The position numbers and the translations under genes were made by a program. Shown here piece by piece: positions 26,124-35,563 of a stretch of 64,000 nucleotides of DNA. The DNA lies in assembly GCA_002082585.1 (NCBI GenBank), contig CP020563.1, forward strand, positions 5,078,001-5,142,000, given 5' to 3'. Every line of letters starts with the position of its first letter. Position 1 is the stretch's first letter. The notes below the pieces were generated by a model. The model worked only from the letters and a program-made list of their open reading frames with translations, did no database searches and was not told the DNA's origin. The DNA comes from Kitasatospora albolonga. Its GTDB lineage: Bacteria; Actinomycetota; Actinomycetes; Streptomycetales; Streptomycetaceae.

Positions 26124-26405
26124 GCCGACCTCCTGCTACTGGCGTACGGGGAGGCGGCGACGTGCCGTACCACCGTGCCGTGCGGCTGGCGGCGCGGTGG
26201 TACGGCGACCTCGTAGCGGCTCCCCAGGCGGGTGTCCCGCGCGGCCGGACGGCCGCGTCATAAGGGGGACGACGCCTGGCGAACATGTCCCACGTGTGAT
26301 TTCCCCCTCCCCGCCTGCCGCGAAACGGCGGCTTGCGGGATGCTGTGGATAACGTTCGTTCACATCCCCGGCCCTTCAGGCACGGGAGACCATGTGGAGG
26401 CAGTG

Positions 26406-26819
26406 ATGGGTGTGACCGGTCCGATCCGTGTGGTGGTGGCCAAGCCGGGGCTCGACGGCCATGACCGCGGGGCTAAGGTGATCGCGCGGGCGCTGCGGGA
26501 CGCCGGTATGGAGGTCATCTATACGGGGCTCCACCAGACGCCCGAGCAGATCGTCGACACGGCGATCCAGGAGGACGCCGACGCGATCGGCCTCTCGATC
26601 CTCTCCGGGGCGCACAACACGCTGTTCGCGAAGGTGATCGAGCTGCTCAAGGAGCGGGAGGCGGAGGACATCAAGGTCTTCGGCGGCGGGATCATCCCGG
26701 AGGACGACATCGCCCCGCTGAAGGAGCTGGGCGTGGCGGAGCTGTTCACCCCGGGTGCGACGACCACCGAGATCGTCTCCTGGGTGAACGCCAACGTCCG
26801 CCAGCCCGCACAGACCTGA
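26406..26819 (+). CDS. icmB: Isobutyryl-CoA mutase small subunit, B12-binding
   Basis: The 137-residue protein is a stand-alone cobalamin-binding domain with the base-off/His-on motif DGHDRG (DxHxxG), SILSGAH and GGGIIP. In Streptomyces such a free domain pairs with a large IcmA subunit encoded elsewhere to interconvert isobutyryl-CoA and n-butyryl-CoA, linking valine breakdown and polyketide precursors. ATG 26406 is preferred over the upstream frame because GGAGG lies 5 nt before it. The gene ends inside a 13-bp tandem repeat array that includes the TGA stop. No mutase large subunit is near. Confidence 0.88.
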   Translation: MGVTGPIRVVVAKPGLDGHDRGAKVIARALRDAGMEVIYTGLHQTPEQIVDTAIQEDADAIGLSILSGAHNTLFAKVIELLKEREAEDIKVFGGGIIPEDDIAPLKELGVAELFTPGATTTEIVSWVNANVRQPAQT

Positions 26820-26875
26820 CGCACAGACCTGACGCACAGACCTGACGCACCGACCTGACGCACAGACCTGACGTG
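26811..26875. repeat. Five 13-bp tandem repeats across the icmB stop
   Basis: The unit CAGACCTGACGCA is repeated at 26811, 26824, 26837, 26850 and 26863 (the fourth copy has CCG and the fifth ends in GTG). The first copy contains the last codons and TGA stop of icmB. It looks like slippage-type expansion. Confidence 0.95.
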
Positions 26876-26876
26876 C

Positions 26877-26902
26877 GGGCCGTACGTCCCCGCGTACGGC
26901 CC
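26877..26902. terminator. Terminator between icmB and the DUF5691 gene
   Basis: GGGCCGTACG (26877-26886) and CGTACGGCCC (26893-26902) form a perfect 10-bp stem with a 6-nt loop between convergent genes, directly after the tandem repeats. Confidence 0.75.
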
Positions 26903-26964
26903 GGGAGCCCGCACGCGTACGCGGTCGGGGCCGGGGCGACCGGCCCGGCGTCGGCCCCGGGGCG

Positions 26965-28620
26965 TCAGGCGGTCAGCTCGGCCTCCATCGCGGCGCGCAG
27001 ACGCAGGGTGGAGATCAGGCGCTGGAACGCCTCCGACCAGTAACCGCCCGCCCCCGGTGACGCTCCCTCCTGCTCGTCCGGGGTGGTCGTGAGGACCTCC
27101 AGGCGGTCGGCCTCGGCCGGGTCCAGGCAGCGTTCGGCCAGGCCCATCACCCCGCTGAAGCTCCACGGGTAACTCCCGCCGTCCCGCGCGATGTCCAGCG
27201 CGTCGACCACGGCCCGGCCCAGCGGCCCGGTCCAGGGCACCGTGCAGACCCCGAGCAGCTGGAACGCCTCGGAGAGCCCGTGCGCGGAGATGAACGCCGC
27301 CACCCAGTCGGCGCGTTCGGCCTGGGACAGCACCGCCAGGAGCTTGGACCGCTCGGCGATCGACGCGGGCCCGGGGGAGTCGGCCGGGGGCGCCGACGGC
27401 GAACCGAGCAGGGCCCGGGCCCACCGCGGGTCGCGCTGGCGCACCGCCGCCCGGGCCCAGGCGGCGTGCAGCTCGCCCGCCCAGCCGTCGGCGACCGGCA
27501 GCGCCACGATCTCCTCGGCCGGGCGCCCGCCGAACCGCTCCCCCCAGACCCCGAGCGGGGTGGCCTCCACCAGCTGCCCGAGCCACCAGGACCGCTCGCC
27601 CCGGCCCGTCGGCGGAACGGGCACCACCCCGTCCCGCTGCATTCCGGCGTCGCACTCGTGCGGTGCCTCCACGGCGACGGAGGCACCGGTCCCCGTACGG
27701 TCGGGACTGACGCACGAGGCCGCACGGTCCGCCATCCGCCCGGCGAAGGCCGACGAGGGCAGGGCAGAGAGCAGCTCGGCGGCCGTGGCGCGCACATTGC
27801 GGCTGCGGTCGGAGAGCGCCTGCTCCAGGAACTCCTCGTCGGCGGCGCCGAGCCCCGTACGCAGGGAGTCCAGGAACATCAGCCGGTCCTCGGCCCGCTC
27901 GGTGGACCAGGTGGTGGTCAGCAGGGCGAGCGCGGCGGCGGGGTCCTGCGCCCGTACGGTGTCGAGCAGCGCGATCCGCTCCGCGAACAGCCCCTCCTCC
28001 CACAGCCGGCGCACCGCTTCCGGGTCGCCGGTGTCCGGGACGAGCGCACCGCCCGCCGAACCGCGCAGGGCGAACTTCCACTCGGGGTTCAGCGCGGCCA
28101 GCCACAGCCCGCGCGGCCCGGCGAAGGCGAGCGCCTGGGGGCGCAGGTCGGTACGGGCCCGTGCGGCGTCCAGCAGCGGCGGCAGCAGGGCGACCGGGGC
28201 CCGGAACCCCTGCCGGTTGGCGGTGGCCAGCCACTGCGGGATGAGCTCGGTGAGGTCGGGCGAGGCCCCGCGCCGCCCGGCGGCGTTCGGCGCGGACCGG
28301 TCGGCGAGCAGCTGGGCCAGCCGCTGCCGGGCGGCCTCGGGAAGCGGCGGGCGCGGGTCGTGGGGCGCGGGCGCGGGCCTGGCCCCCGGCACGGCGGGCC
28401 GCAGCCCGGCCCGCCGCCGCACGGTGTGCAGGGCGGCGGCGTCCAGCAGGGCACCCGGCCCGTCGGCCGGTGCCGGACCCCCGGGAGCCGTCGGCGGACG
28501 CCGGTCGGTGCCCAGCAGCGCCGAGGTGACCAGCTCCTCCCAGGGGAGGGAGGCAAGGGGATGGCGGGGCGCCGCGGTGTCCGTCGCGGGCCCGGTCGGC
28601 TGAGTGGTGGTGCGAGGCAT
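26965..28620 (-). CDS. DUF5691-type protein of the MoxR/VWA/SWIM module
   Basis: The 551-residue protein is helical and rich in Ala, Leu and Arg, with repeats reminiscent of HEAT units (for example LSDRSRNVRATAAELLSALP). I recall proteins of this type as DUF5691, encoded next to SWIM and MoxR genes in Streptomyces; no catalytic motif is evident. ATG 28620 is the start because GAAAGGGA precedes it and the upstream frame is shadow-like. It follows the SWIM gene by 222 bp on the same strand and may share its damage-type promoter. Its likely role is scaffold or target recognition in the module. Confidence 0.75.
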   Translation of the reverse strand: MPRTTTQPTGPATDTAAPRHPLASLPWEELVTSALLGTDRRPPTAPGGPAPADGPGALLDAAALHTVRRRAGLRPAVPGARPAPAPHDPRPPLPEAARQRLAQLLADRSAPNAAGRRGASPDLTELIPQWLATANRQGFRAPVALLPPLLDAARARTDLRPQALAFAGPRGLWLAALNPEWKFALRGSAGGALVPDTGDPEAVRRLWEEGLFAERIALLDTVRAQDPAAALALLTTTWSTERAEDRLMFLDSLRTGLGAADEEFLEQALSDRSRNVRATAAELLSALPSSAFAGRMADRAASCVSPDRTGTGASVAVEAPHECDAGMQRDGVVPVPPTGRGERSWWLGQLVEATPLGVWGERFGGRPAEEIVALPVADGWAGELHAAWARAAVRQRDPRWARALLGSPSAPPADSPGPASIAERSKLLAVLSQAERADWVAAFISAHGLSEAFQLLGVCTVPWTGPLGRAVVDALDIARDGGSYPWSFSGVMGLAERCLDPAEADRLEVLTTTPDEQEGASPGAGGYWSEAFQRLISTLRLRAAMEAELTA

Positions 28621-28842
28621 CGGGTCCCTTTCAGTGGCGTTCAGCGGGAGTCGGTGGCGGTGGCGGGGGTGGGCGGCGGGGCGGGTTGCGGGTGGCTGCG
28701 AGGTGAGGGTGGGGTGCCGGGTGCCGGTGGGTGGCCGCCAGGCCGCGTCCTCACGGCCGTCCCCATGGGATGCCGGTGGGCGGGGAGCCCAGGCGCATGC
28801 CCATGGCGCCCCCACGGAACGCCCGCAGGGCACCCGCGCAGG

Positions 28843-30342
28843 TCAGATGAGCCGCACGATCCCGTCCGTGGCGTCCCCGGCGCCGCCCCGGCCCTCCGCC
28901 CCCGTGTCCCAGGCCGCGAACGGGTCGAAGCCGCGGTGGCCCACCTCGCCGAAGACCGTGACCGGGCCACCGCCGGAGAGCGCGACGAGCTTCCACAGCC
29001 CCGGGCGGGACAGGGCCGCCGGGGCGAGGGGCAGCGCGGACTCGGCCTCCGCGTCGGCCAGTTGCCAGCCGTCCCCGGACGGCACGGGTATGACATCGCG
29101 CAGGGTGACCGGCCAGGCGTCCAGCCACGGATCGCCCCGCAGCGCGTCCCCGTACGCGGCGAGGGCGGCGGCGACGGAAGCCCCCGGCGGTGTGCCCAGC
29201 GGTGTCCCCGGCACCGAGCGGAGCGCCTCCGGGGTTGGAGCCGGAGGGAGCGCCTCCGCACCACCCGCTTCCGGCCCGGGCACCGCCACCGGCAGCGCGA
29301 ACTGCCTGCCCAGCTCGGCCCGCAGCCCGCCCCCCGGGTACGGCGTGAGCTCGGCGTCGAGCGTCGCGCCCGTCGGCAGCGCGAGCTCCGGGGCGCGGCC
29401 CACCGCACCGAAGGAGAGCAGCAGGGCCGTGCGGCCCGATTCCCTCCCGTACAGCCAGATCCGCCGGGTGACGAGCCGGCCGTCCGGGGTGTCGTACTGC
29501 GCGAGGACCAGCCAGTGGTCGCGGACCGGCGGGCCTTCGGCGGACATGGGCAGCCCCACCCTCGTACGCACCGTCGCGGCCAGCGGCTCGGGCAACCGCT
29601 CCTGGCCCAGCCAGGCCGTGTCCAGCAGATGGAGCAGTCCGCACTCCTCCAGCAGCCGCACCGGCCAGCCCGGCCCGGAGCCGGGTATGGCCCCCAGCTC
29701 CCGGACCCGGCCCGCCAGTCCGGGCGCCTGGGCGTCGACCATACGGGCGGCGGTCTCCTCCCACAGGGCGTAACCCGCGTGGTCGGCGGTGGCGAGTCCG
29801 CCCCGCAGCAGATCGGTGAGGCGCTGCTCCAGCTCCTGCGCGCCCCCGGTGACACGCTCCGCCCGGCGCTCCGCCCGCTTCCTGGCGGCGGCGCTGTCGG
29901 CGGGGCCGGGCGCCGACTCCCCGCTCGCGGCGGCCTGTTGCCTGGCCTGCTTGGCCTCCGCCCGGCCCCGGCGGGACTCCAGCCACTGCGCGGCCCAGTC
30001 GGCCTGCTCACCCGGCTGGAGCGCCCCGTCGCCGGACGCCCGGAGCAGCAGCAGCCCCAGCGCGTGCTTGCAGGGGAACTTGCGGCTCGGGCAACTGCAC
30101 TTGTACGCGGGGCCAGTGGTATCGACCACCGTCTGATACGGCTTGCTCCCGCTTCCCTTGCACAGCCCCCACACCGCCCCCGATCCGTCGAAACCGGCCC
30201 CCGACCAGTGCCCGGCCGAGGCCAGCTTGTTCCCCGCCTTGCGTGATGCGTCGTCAGGAGCCAGGGCCAGCACCTGTTCCACCGTCCAGCGCGCCACCGG
30301 TTCCGTGGCGGGCAAGGGTTCTCCCCCGTGAGATAGCAGCAT
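28843..30342 (-). CDS. SWIM zinc-finger protein of the MoxR/VWA module
   Basis: The protein (499 residues from ATG 30342) has a SWIM zinc finger near residues 82-95 (CSCPSRKFPCKHALG, matching CxCx(n)CxH), which in this class binds DNA or protein. The rest is poorly characterised, with a long linker rich in Arg/Glu/Ala (about 125-160). The start is set by a PafBC-type promoter whose TACCGT box ends 7 nt before the ATG, making the mRNA leaderless. It is divergent from the MoxR-DUF5682-VWA operon. E. coli YehQ, as I recall it, is a comparable SWIM protein beside MoxR and VWA genes. Confidence 0.85.
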   Translation of the reverse strand: MLLSHGGEPLPATEPVARWTVEQVLALAPDDASRKAGNKLASAGHWSGAGFDGSGAVWGLCKGSGSKPYQTVVDTTGPAYKCSCPSRKFPCKHALGLLLLRASGDGALQPGEQADWAAQWLESRRGRAEAKQARQQAAASGESAPGPADSAAARKRAERRAERVTGGAQELEQRLTDLLRGGLATADHAGYALWEETAARMVDAQAPGLAGRVRELGAIPGSGPGWPVRLLEECGLLHLLDTAWLGQERLPEPLAATVRTRVGLPMSAEGPPVRDHWLVLAQYDTPDGRLVTRRIWLYGRESGRTALLLSFGAVGRAPELALPTGATLDAELTPYPGGGLRAELGRQFALPVAVPGPEAGGAEALPPAPTPEALRSVPGTPLGTPPGASVAAALAAYGDALRGDPWLDAWPVTLRDVIPVPSGDGWQLADAEAESALPLAPAALSRPGLWKLVALSGGGPVTVFGEVGHRGFDPFAAWDTGAEGRGGAGDATDGIVRLI

Positions 30343-30349
30343 GGGAACG

Positions 30350-30372
30350 ACGGTAGGGGGCACCACTGACAA
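30350..30372 (-). promoter_or_regulatory. PafBC-type damage promoter of the SWIM gene
   Basis: On the minus strand TTGTCAGTG (30372-30364), 8 bp, and TACCGT (30355-30350) fit TTGTCRGTG-N8-TANNNT exactly. The SWIM start codon begins 8 nt after the -10 box. Confidence 0.88.
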
Positions 30373-30479
30373 TCCGCCCCGACCTGCGGATTCGACCGTG
30401 GGCCGATCCCCCCGGGGGGCCTTCCCGGCCCTCCGTGCCCCCGGCCTCCGCAGGGGCTCCGACCTGCGGTGAGGGCCCG

Positions 30480-30502
30480 TTGTCAGTGGCATGGTGCACG
30501 GT
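30480..30502 (+). promoter_or_regulatory. Near-consensus PafBC-type promoter of the MoxR operon
   Basis: TTGTCAGTG (30480-30488) is perfect, with the correct 8-bp spacer, but the -10 is CACGGT (30497-30502), one base from TANNNT. It faces the MoxR operon, whose ATG is 48 bp downstream. Confidence 0.7.
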
Positions 30503-30550
30503 GGGAACCACATCAGGTCGACGGTCTGTCGACGATCTGGAGGGGGATAC

Positions 30551-31675
30551 ATGACCGTGCCCGAAACCACCACCGCAGCCGCCGAGGCGCCCGGCACCGA
30601 GGCCCTGCGCCCGCACGCCGAGGACGCGTTCGCCGACGAGCTGAAGGCGCTCGCCGCCGCCGACGACCGCCCCAGGCCCGCCCGTTGGCGCCTCTCGCCC
30701 TGGGCCGTCGCCACCTATCTCCAGGGCGGGACCCTGCCCGACGGTACGGTGATCACGCCCAAGTACGTGGGCCCGCGCCGACTGATCGAGGTGGCCGTGA
30801 CCACCCTGGCCACCGACCGCGCGCTGCTCCTGCTCGGCGTCCCCGGGACCGCCAAGACATGGGTGTCCGAACACCTCGCCGCCGCCGTCAGCGGCGATTC
30901 CACCCTGCTCGTCCAGGGCACCGCGGGCACCCCGGAGGAAGCCGTCCGCTACGGGTGGAACTACGCCCAGCTGCTCGCCCACGGCCCCAGCCGCGACGCG
31001 CTGGTGCCCAGTCCGCTGATGCGGGCGATGTCGGAGGGCATGACCGCCCGGGTCGAGGAGCTGACCCGCATCCCCGCCGATGTGCAGGACTCGCTCATCA
31101 CGATCCTGTCCGAGAAGACCCTCCCCGTCCCCGAGCTGGGGCAGGAGGTCCAGGCCGTCCGGGGCTTCAACCTCATCGCCACGGCCAACGACCGCGACCG
31201 GGGCGTCAACGAGCTCTCCAGCGCCCTGCGCCGCCGGTTCAACACCGTCGTCCTGCCGCTGCCCGCCACCCCCGACGCCGAGGTCGACATCGTCTCCCGG
31301 CGCGTCGACCAGATCGGCCGCTCCCTGGACCTGCCCGCCGCACCGGAGGGGCTCTCCGAGATCCGCCGCGTGGTGACGGTCTTCCGGGAACTGCGCGACG
31401 GCGTCACCACCGACGGCCGCACCAAGCTCAAGTCGCCCTCGGGCACGCTCTCCACGGCCGAGGCGATCTCCGTCGTCACCAACGGCCTCGCCCTCGCCGC
31501 CCACTTCGGCGACGGCATCCTGCGCCCCGGCGATGTCGCGGCGGGCATCCTCGGCGCGGTCGTCCGGGACCCGGCCGCGGACCGCGTGGTCTGGCAGGAG
31601 TATCTGGAGACCGTGGTGCGTGAGCGGGACGGCTGGAAGGACTTCTACCGCGCCTGCCGCGAGGTCTCCGTATGA
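30551..31675 (+). CDS. MoxR-family AAA+ ATPase
   Basis: The 374-residue ATPase has Walker A GVPGTAKTW, a Walker B-like region just before TRIPADVQDSLITIL, sensor 1 in LIATANDRDRG and an arginine finger in SSALRRRF. MoxR ATPases act as chaperone-like remodelers together with VWA-domain proteins, here encoded two genes downstream. ATG 30551 follows GGAGGGGG. The stop overlaps the DUF5682 start by ATGA. The damage-type promoter upstream suggests induction by DNA damage, which is inference. Confidence 0.93.
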   Translation: MTVPETTTAAAEAPGTEALRPHAEDAFADELKALAAADDRPRPARWRLSPWAVATYLQGGTLPDGTVITPKYVGPRRLIEVAVTTLATDRALLLLGVPGTAKTWVSEHLAAAVSGDSTLLVQGTAGTPEEAVRYGWNYAQLLAHGPSRDALVPSPLMRAMSEGMTARVEELTRIPADVQDSLITILSEKTLPVPELGQEVQAVRGFNLIATANDRDRGVNELSSALRRRFNTVVLPLPATPDAEVDIVSRRVDQIGRSLDLPAAPEGLSEIRRVVTVFRELRDGVTTDGRTKLKSPSGTLSTAEAISVVTNGLALAAHFGDGILRPGDVAAGILGAVVRDPAADRVVWQEYLETVVRERDGWKDFYRACREVSV

Positions 31676-34119
31676 GCGACCGCACCGTATCCGAGGCCCC
31701 GGCGGCGGACGGACCCGCCCTCGACGCGCCCCTGCTGCTGGGCGTGCGGCACCACGGGCCCGGCTCGGCCCGGGCGGTCCGTGCCGCGCTCGACGCCGCA
31801 CGCCCGGCCGCCGTCCTCATCGAGGGGCCGCCCGAGGGCGACGCGCTGCTGCCGCTCGCCGCCGACCCGCGGATGCGCCCGCCCGTCGCGCTGCTCGCCC
31901 ATGCCGTGGACGACCCGGGGCGGGCGGCCTTCTGGCCGCTGGCGGAGTTCTCGCCGGAGTGGGTGGCGATCCGCTGGGCCCTCGCCCATGACGTCCCGGT
32001 GCGGTTCATCGACCTCCCCGCCGCCCACTCCCTCGCCCTGAAGGAGCCCCACGGCGGACCCCAGGGCGAGGAGACCGGCCCGGCAGCCACCGAGGAGGAG
32101 GTCACGCCCGTCGTCGACCCGGTCCGGGTGCTCGCCGAGACCGCCGGATACGACGACCCCGAGCGCTGGTGGGAGGACGTCGTCGAGCACCGCTCACCGG
32201 AAGCCGACCGCCCACCGGGCACCGGCACCCCGACCGGCACCACTCCAGGCAGCACCCCGGGCACCGCCACCACCGCCACCTCCGGTGACCCGCTCGCGCC
32301 GTTCACCGCGCTCGCCGAGGCCATGACCGCCCTGCGCGAGGCGTACGGGGACGGCGGGCACCCCCGGGACGCCGTGCGCGAGGCGTACATGCGCATCCAG
32401 CTGCGCACCGCGCGCAAGGAGTTCGGGGACGGGGTCGCCGTCGTCTGCGGCGCCTGGCACGTCCCCGCGCTCGCCACCCGCACCACCCTCGCCGCCGACC
32501 GCTCGCTGCTCAAGGGGCTCCCCAAGGTCAAGACCGAGATGACGTGGGTGCCGTGGACCCACCGCCGCCTCGCCCGGCACAGCGGTTACGGTGCCGGGAT
32601 CGACTCACCCGGCTGGTACGGGCACCTCTTCGCCGCCGCCGACCGGCCCGTCGAACGCTGGATGACGAAGGTCGCCGGACTGCTGCGCGAGGAGGACCGG
32701 TTCGTCTCCACCGCCCATGTCATCGAGGCCGTCCGGCTCGCCGAGACGCTCGCCGCGATGCGGGGCCGCCCGCTGGCGGGGCTGACCGAGACCACCGACG
32801 CGGTACGGGCCGTGATGTGCGAGGGCTCCGACGTACCGCTCGCGCTCATCCAGGACCGCCTGGTGGTCGGCGAGACCCTCGGTGAGGTGCCCGACAGCGC
32901 CCCCGCCGTCCCGCTCCAACGCGATCTGACCCGCACCCAGCGCACCCTCCGTCTCAAGCCGGAAGCGCTGGAGAAGGAGCTCGACCTCGACCTGCGCAAG
33001 GAGACCGACGCGGCCAGAAGCCGTCTCCTGCACCGGCTGCGCCTCCTCTCCATCGGCTGGGGCGAACCGGCCGAGGGCCGGGGCAGCACCGGCACGTTCC
33101 GGGAGAGCTGGCGGCTGCGCTGGGAGCCCGAGCTGCATGTCCGGGTCGCCGAGGCCGGGGTGTGGGGCACCACCGTGGAGACCGCCGCCACGGCGAAGGC
33201 CGAGTCCCAGGCCCTGGCGGCGACCGCGCTCTCCGAGGTCACCGCCCTCGCCGAGCACTGCCTGCTGGCCGGGCTGCCCGAAGCGCTGCCCGTCGTGATG
33301 AAGGCCCTCGCCGACCGCGCCGCGCTCGACGCGGACGTCGGCCACCTCGCCGACGCCCTCCCCGCCCTCGCCCGCTCCCTGCGCTACGGGGACGTGCGCT
33401 CCACGGACACCGCCGCGCTCGCCGAGGTCGCCGCCGGGCTCGCCGAGCGGATCTGCGTCGGCCTGCCCCCGGCCTGCACCGGCCTCGACGCGGACGGGGC
33501 CGAGGCGCTGCGCCGCCAGGTGGACGGGGTGCACGGCGCGATCGGGCTGCTCACCGCGGGCCCGGCGCCCGCCGAGGGGCTGCGGGACCGCTGGAGCACC
33601 GTCCTGCGCAAGCTGGCCGACCGCGACACGGTCGCCGGGATCATCCGGGGCCGGGCCGCCCGGCTGCTGCTCGACGAGGGGCGGCTCACCGAGGACGAGG
33701 CCGCCCGGCTGATGGGCCTGGCCCTCTCGCCCGGCACCCCGCCCGCCGACGCGGCGGCCTGGATCGAGGGGTTCGTCGGCGGGGCGTCCGGCGGCGGCAT
33801 GCTGCTGGTCCACGACGAACGGCTGCTCGGCCTGGTCGACGCCTGGCTCACCGGCGTACCCGCCGACACCTTCACCGACGTACTGCCGCTCCTGCGCCGT
33901 ACGTTCTCCGCCTACGAACCGGGCGTACGCCGCACCCTCGGCGAGCTGGTCCGGCGCGGCCCCGCCCCCGAGAGCGCCGGGGGCGCCGGGTCCGACGGCG
34001 CGGACCACCCGTACCCGGGGTTCGGACCGGGCCTCGACACGGACCGGGCCGACGCGGTGGAGCCGGTGCTGCACCTGCTCCTCGGCAGCCCGCCCCAGCC
34101 CGCGGAGGCCGCCGTATGA
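31672..34119 (+). CDS. DUF5682-family protein of the MoxR/VWA module
   Basis: The 815-residue protein opens with LLLGVRHHGPGSARAVRAAL and AVLIEGPPEGDALLPL, the conserved start of the family I know as DUF5682, and later has VVCGAWHVPAL. The His-rich RHHGPGS and GAWH motifs resemble those of TraB/Tiki-like putative peptidases or esterases, but catalysis is unproven. It is coupled on both sides by ATGA overlaps (MoxR upstream, VWA downstream), so the three are made in fixed proportion. In E. coli the matching position is held, as I recall, by YehM. Confidence 0.85.
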   Translation: MSDRTVSEAPAADGPALDAPLLLGVRHHGPGSARAVRAALDAARPAAVLIEGPPEGDALLPLAADPRMRPPVALLAHAVDDPGRAAFWPLAEFSPEWVAIRWALAHDVPVRFIDLPAAHSLALKEPHGGPQGEETGPAATEEEVTPVVDPVRVLAETAGYDDPERWWEDVVEHRSPEADRPPGTGTPTGTTPGSTPGTATTATSGDPLAPFTALAEAMTALREAYGDGGHPRDAVREAYMRIQLRTARKEFGDGVAVVCGAWHVPALATRTTLAADRSLLKGLPKVKTEMTWVPWTHRRLARHSGYGAGIDSPGWYGHLFAAADRPVERWMTKVAGLLREEDRFVSTAHVIEAVRLAETLAAMRGRPLAGLTETTDAVRAVMCEGSDVPLALIQDRLVVGETLGEVPDSAPAVPLQRDLTRTQRTLRLKPEALEKELDLDLRKETDAARSRLLHRLRLLSIGWGEPAEGRGSTGTFRESWRLRWEPELHVRVAEAGVWGTTVETAATAKAESQALAATALSEVTALAEHCLLAGLPEALPVVMKALADRAALDADVGHLADALPALARSLRYGDVRSTDTAALAEVAAGLAERICVGLPPACTGLDADGAEALRRQVDGVHGAIGLLTAGPAPAEGLRDRWSTVLRKLADRDTVAGIIRGRAARLLLDEGRLTEDEAARLMGLALSPGTPPADAAAWIEGFVGGASGGGMLLVHDERLLGLVDAWLTGVPADTFTDVLPLLRRTFSAYEPGVRRTLGELVRRGPAPESAGGAGSDGADHPYPGFGPGLDTDRADAVEPVLHLLLGSPPQPAEAAV

Positions 34120-35462
34120 CCGGAGCCAGCACCCCAGGACCCACGCACACCACGCACGCCACAGGAGACGACCGCATGGGGGACACGAAGAAGACGGCGG
34201 CGATGAAGACGGCGGCGGTGGACACGGTGGATGCGGCGGCACCACCCGCCCGGCCCGCCCCCGCCCCAGCCGCTGCCGACGGAGAGCGGATGCGGCGCTG
34301 GCGCATGGTGCTCGGCGCGGACAGCGCGGAGAGCACCGGCCACACCCTCACCGGTCAGGACGCCGCGATGGACGGCGCGCTGAACGCGCTCTACGGCGGC
34401 GGGGGCGGCGGGAAGAAGCCCGGCGGCCGGAGCGGCGGGCGTTCGGCGGGCCTCGGCGCGTCGGCCCCCTCCGTCGCCCGCTGGCTCGGCGACATCCGTA
34501 CGTACTTCCCCAGCTCCGTCGTCCAGGTCATGCAGCGCGACGCGATCGACCGGCTCGGCCTCTCCGCGCTGCTCCTGGAGCCGGAGATGCTGGAGGCCGT
34601 CGAGGCGGACGTCCACCTCGTCGGCACCCTGCTCTCCCTCAACAAGGCCATGCCCGAGACGACCAAGGAGACCGCGCGGGCCGTCGTCCGCAAGGTCGTC
34701 GACGACCTGGAGAAGCGCCTGGAGAACCGCACCCGGGCCACCCTCACCGGCGCCCTGGACCGCTCCGCGCGGATCAGCAGGCCCCGCCACCGGGACATCG
34801 ACTGGGACCGCACCATCCGCGCCAACCTGAAGAACTACCTGACCGTCCCCGGGGCGGACGGCGGACCGGACACGGGCACGGTCGTCCCGGAGCGCCTCAT
34901 CGGCTACGGCCGCGCGTCGCAGTCCGTGAAGAAGGACGTCATCCTCTGCATCGACCAGTCCGGCTCGATGGCCGCCTCCGTCGTCTACGCCTCGGTCTTC
35001 GGCGCGGTGCTCGCCTCCATGCGCACCCTCGCGACCCGGCTCGTCGTCTTCGACACGGCGGTCGTCGACCTCACCGACCAGCTCGACGACCCGGTCGACG
35101 TCCTCTTCGGCACCCAGCTCGGCGGCGGTACGGACATCAACCGGGCGCTCGCCTACTGCCAGTCGAAGATCACCCGGCCCGCCGACACCGTCGTCGTCCT
35201 CATCAGCGACCTCTACGAGGGCGGCATCCGGGACGAGATGCTCAAGCGGGTCGCGGCGATGAAGGCGGCCGGGGTGCAGTTCGTGACCCTGCTCGCCCTC
35301 TCCGACGAGGGGGCGCCCGCCTACGACCGCGAGCACGCGGCGGCGCTCGGCGCGCTGGGCGCCCCCGCGTTCGCCTGTACGCCGGACCTCTTCCCGGACA
35401 TCATGGCCGCCGCGATCGAGAAGCGCCCCCTGCCCATACCGGACAAGGAGACCCAGCCGTAG
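34116..35462 (+). CDS. VWA (von Willebrand A) domain protein, MoxR partner
   Basis: The 448-residue protein has a VWA domain in its C-terminal half with an intact metal-ion-dependent adhesion site: DQSGSMAAS, then the Thr of GGGTDINRALAYC, then Asp in LISDLYEGG. The N-terminal part is helical and Ala/Pro-rich at the start. VWA proteins of this kind are partners of MoxR ATPases, which are thought to load or remodel them. Start ATG 34116 overlaps the DUF5682 stop; ATG 34176 is an alternative. A 296-bp gap to sucC follows. Confidence 0.9.
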   Translation: MTGASTPGPTHTTHATGDDRMGDTKKTAAMKTAAVDTVDAAAPPARPAPAPAAADGERMRRWRMVLGADSAESTGHTLTGQDAAMDGALNALYGGGGGGKKPGGRSGGRSAGLGASAPSVARWLGDIRTYFPSSVVQVMQRDAIDRLGLSALLLEPEMLEAVEADVHLVGTLLSLNKAMPETTKETARAVVRKVVDDLEKRLENRTRATLTGALDRSARISRPRHRDIDWDRTIRANLKNYLTVPGADGGPDTGTVVPERLIGYGRASQSVKKDVILCIDQSGSMAASVVYASVFGAVLASMRTLATRLVVFDTAVVDLTDQLDDPVDVLFGTQLGGGTDINRALAYCQSKITRPADTVVVLISDLYEGGIRDEMLKRVAAMKAAGVQFVTLLALSDEGAPAYDREHAAALGALGAPAFACTPDLFPDIMAAAIEKRPLPIPDKETQP

Positions 35463-35563
35463 ACCGCCGGGAAAGCAGGAGCGGAGCAGGAGTGGGGCAG
35501 GAGCGGAGCAGAGCGGGGGGCAGGCGGGAGCAGGAGCCCGCGCGACCCGCCGACGGTACCTTC

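Noticed and set aside
30481..30550. Start of MoxR at ATG 30491
   Set aside because: It lies within the promoter box; ATG 30551 has a clear GGAGGGGG site and the family-like start.
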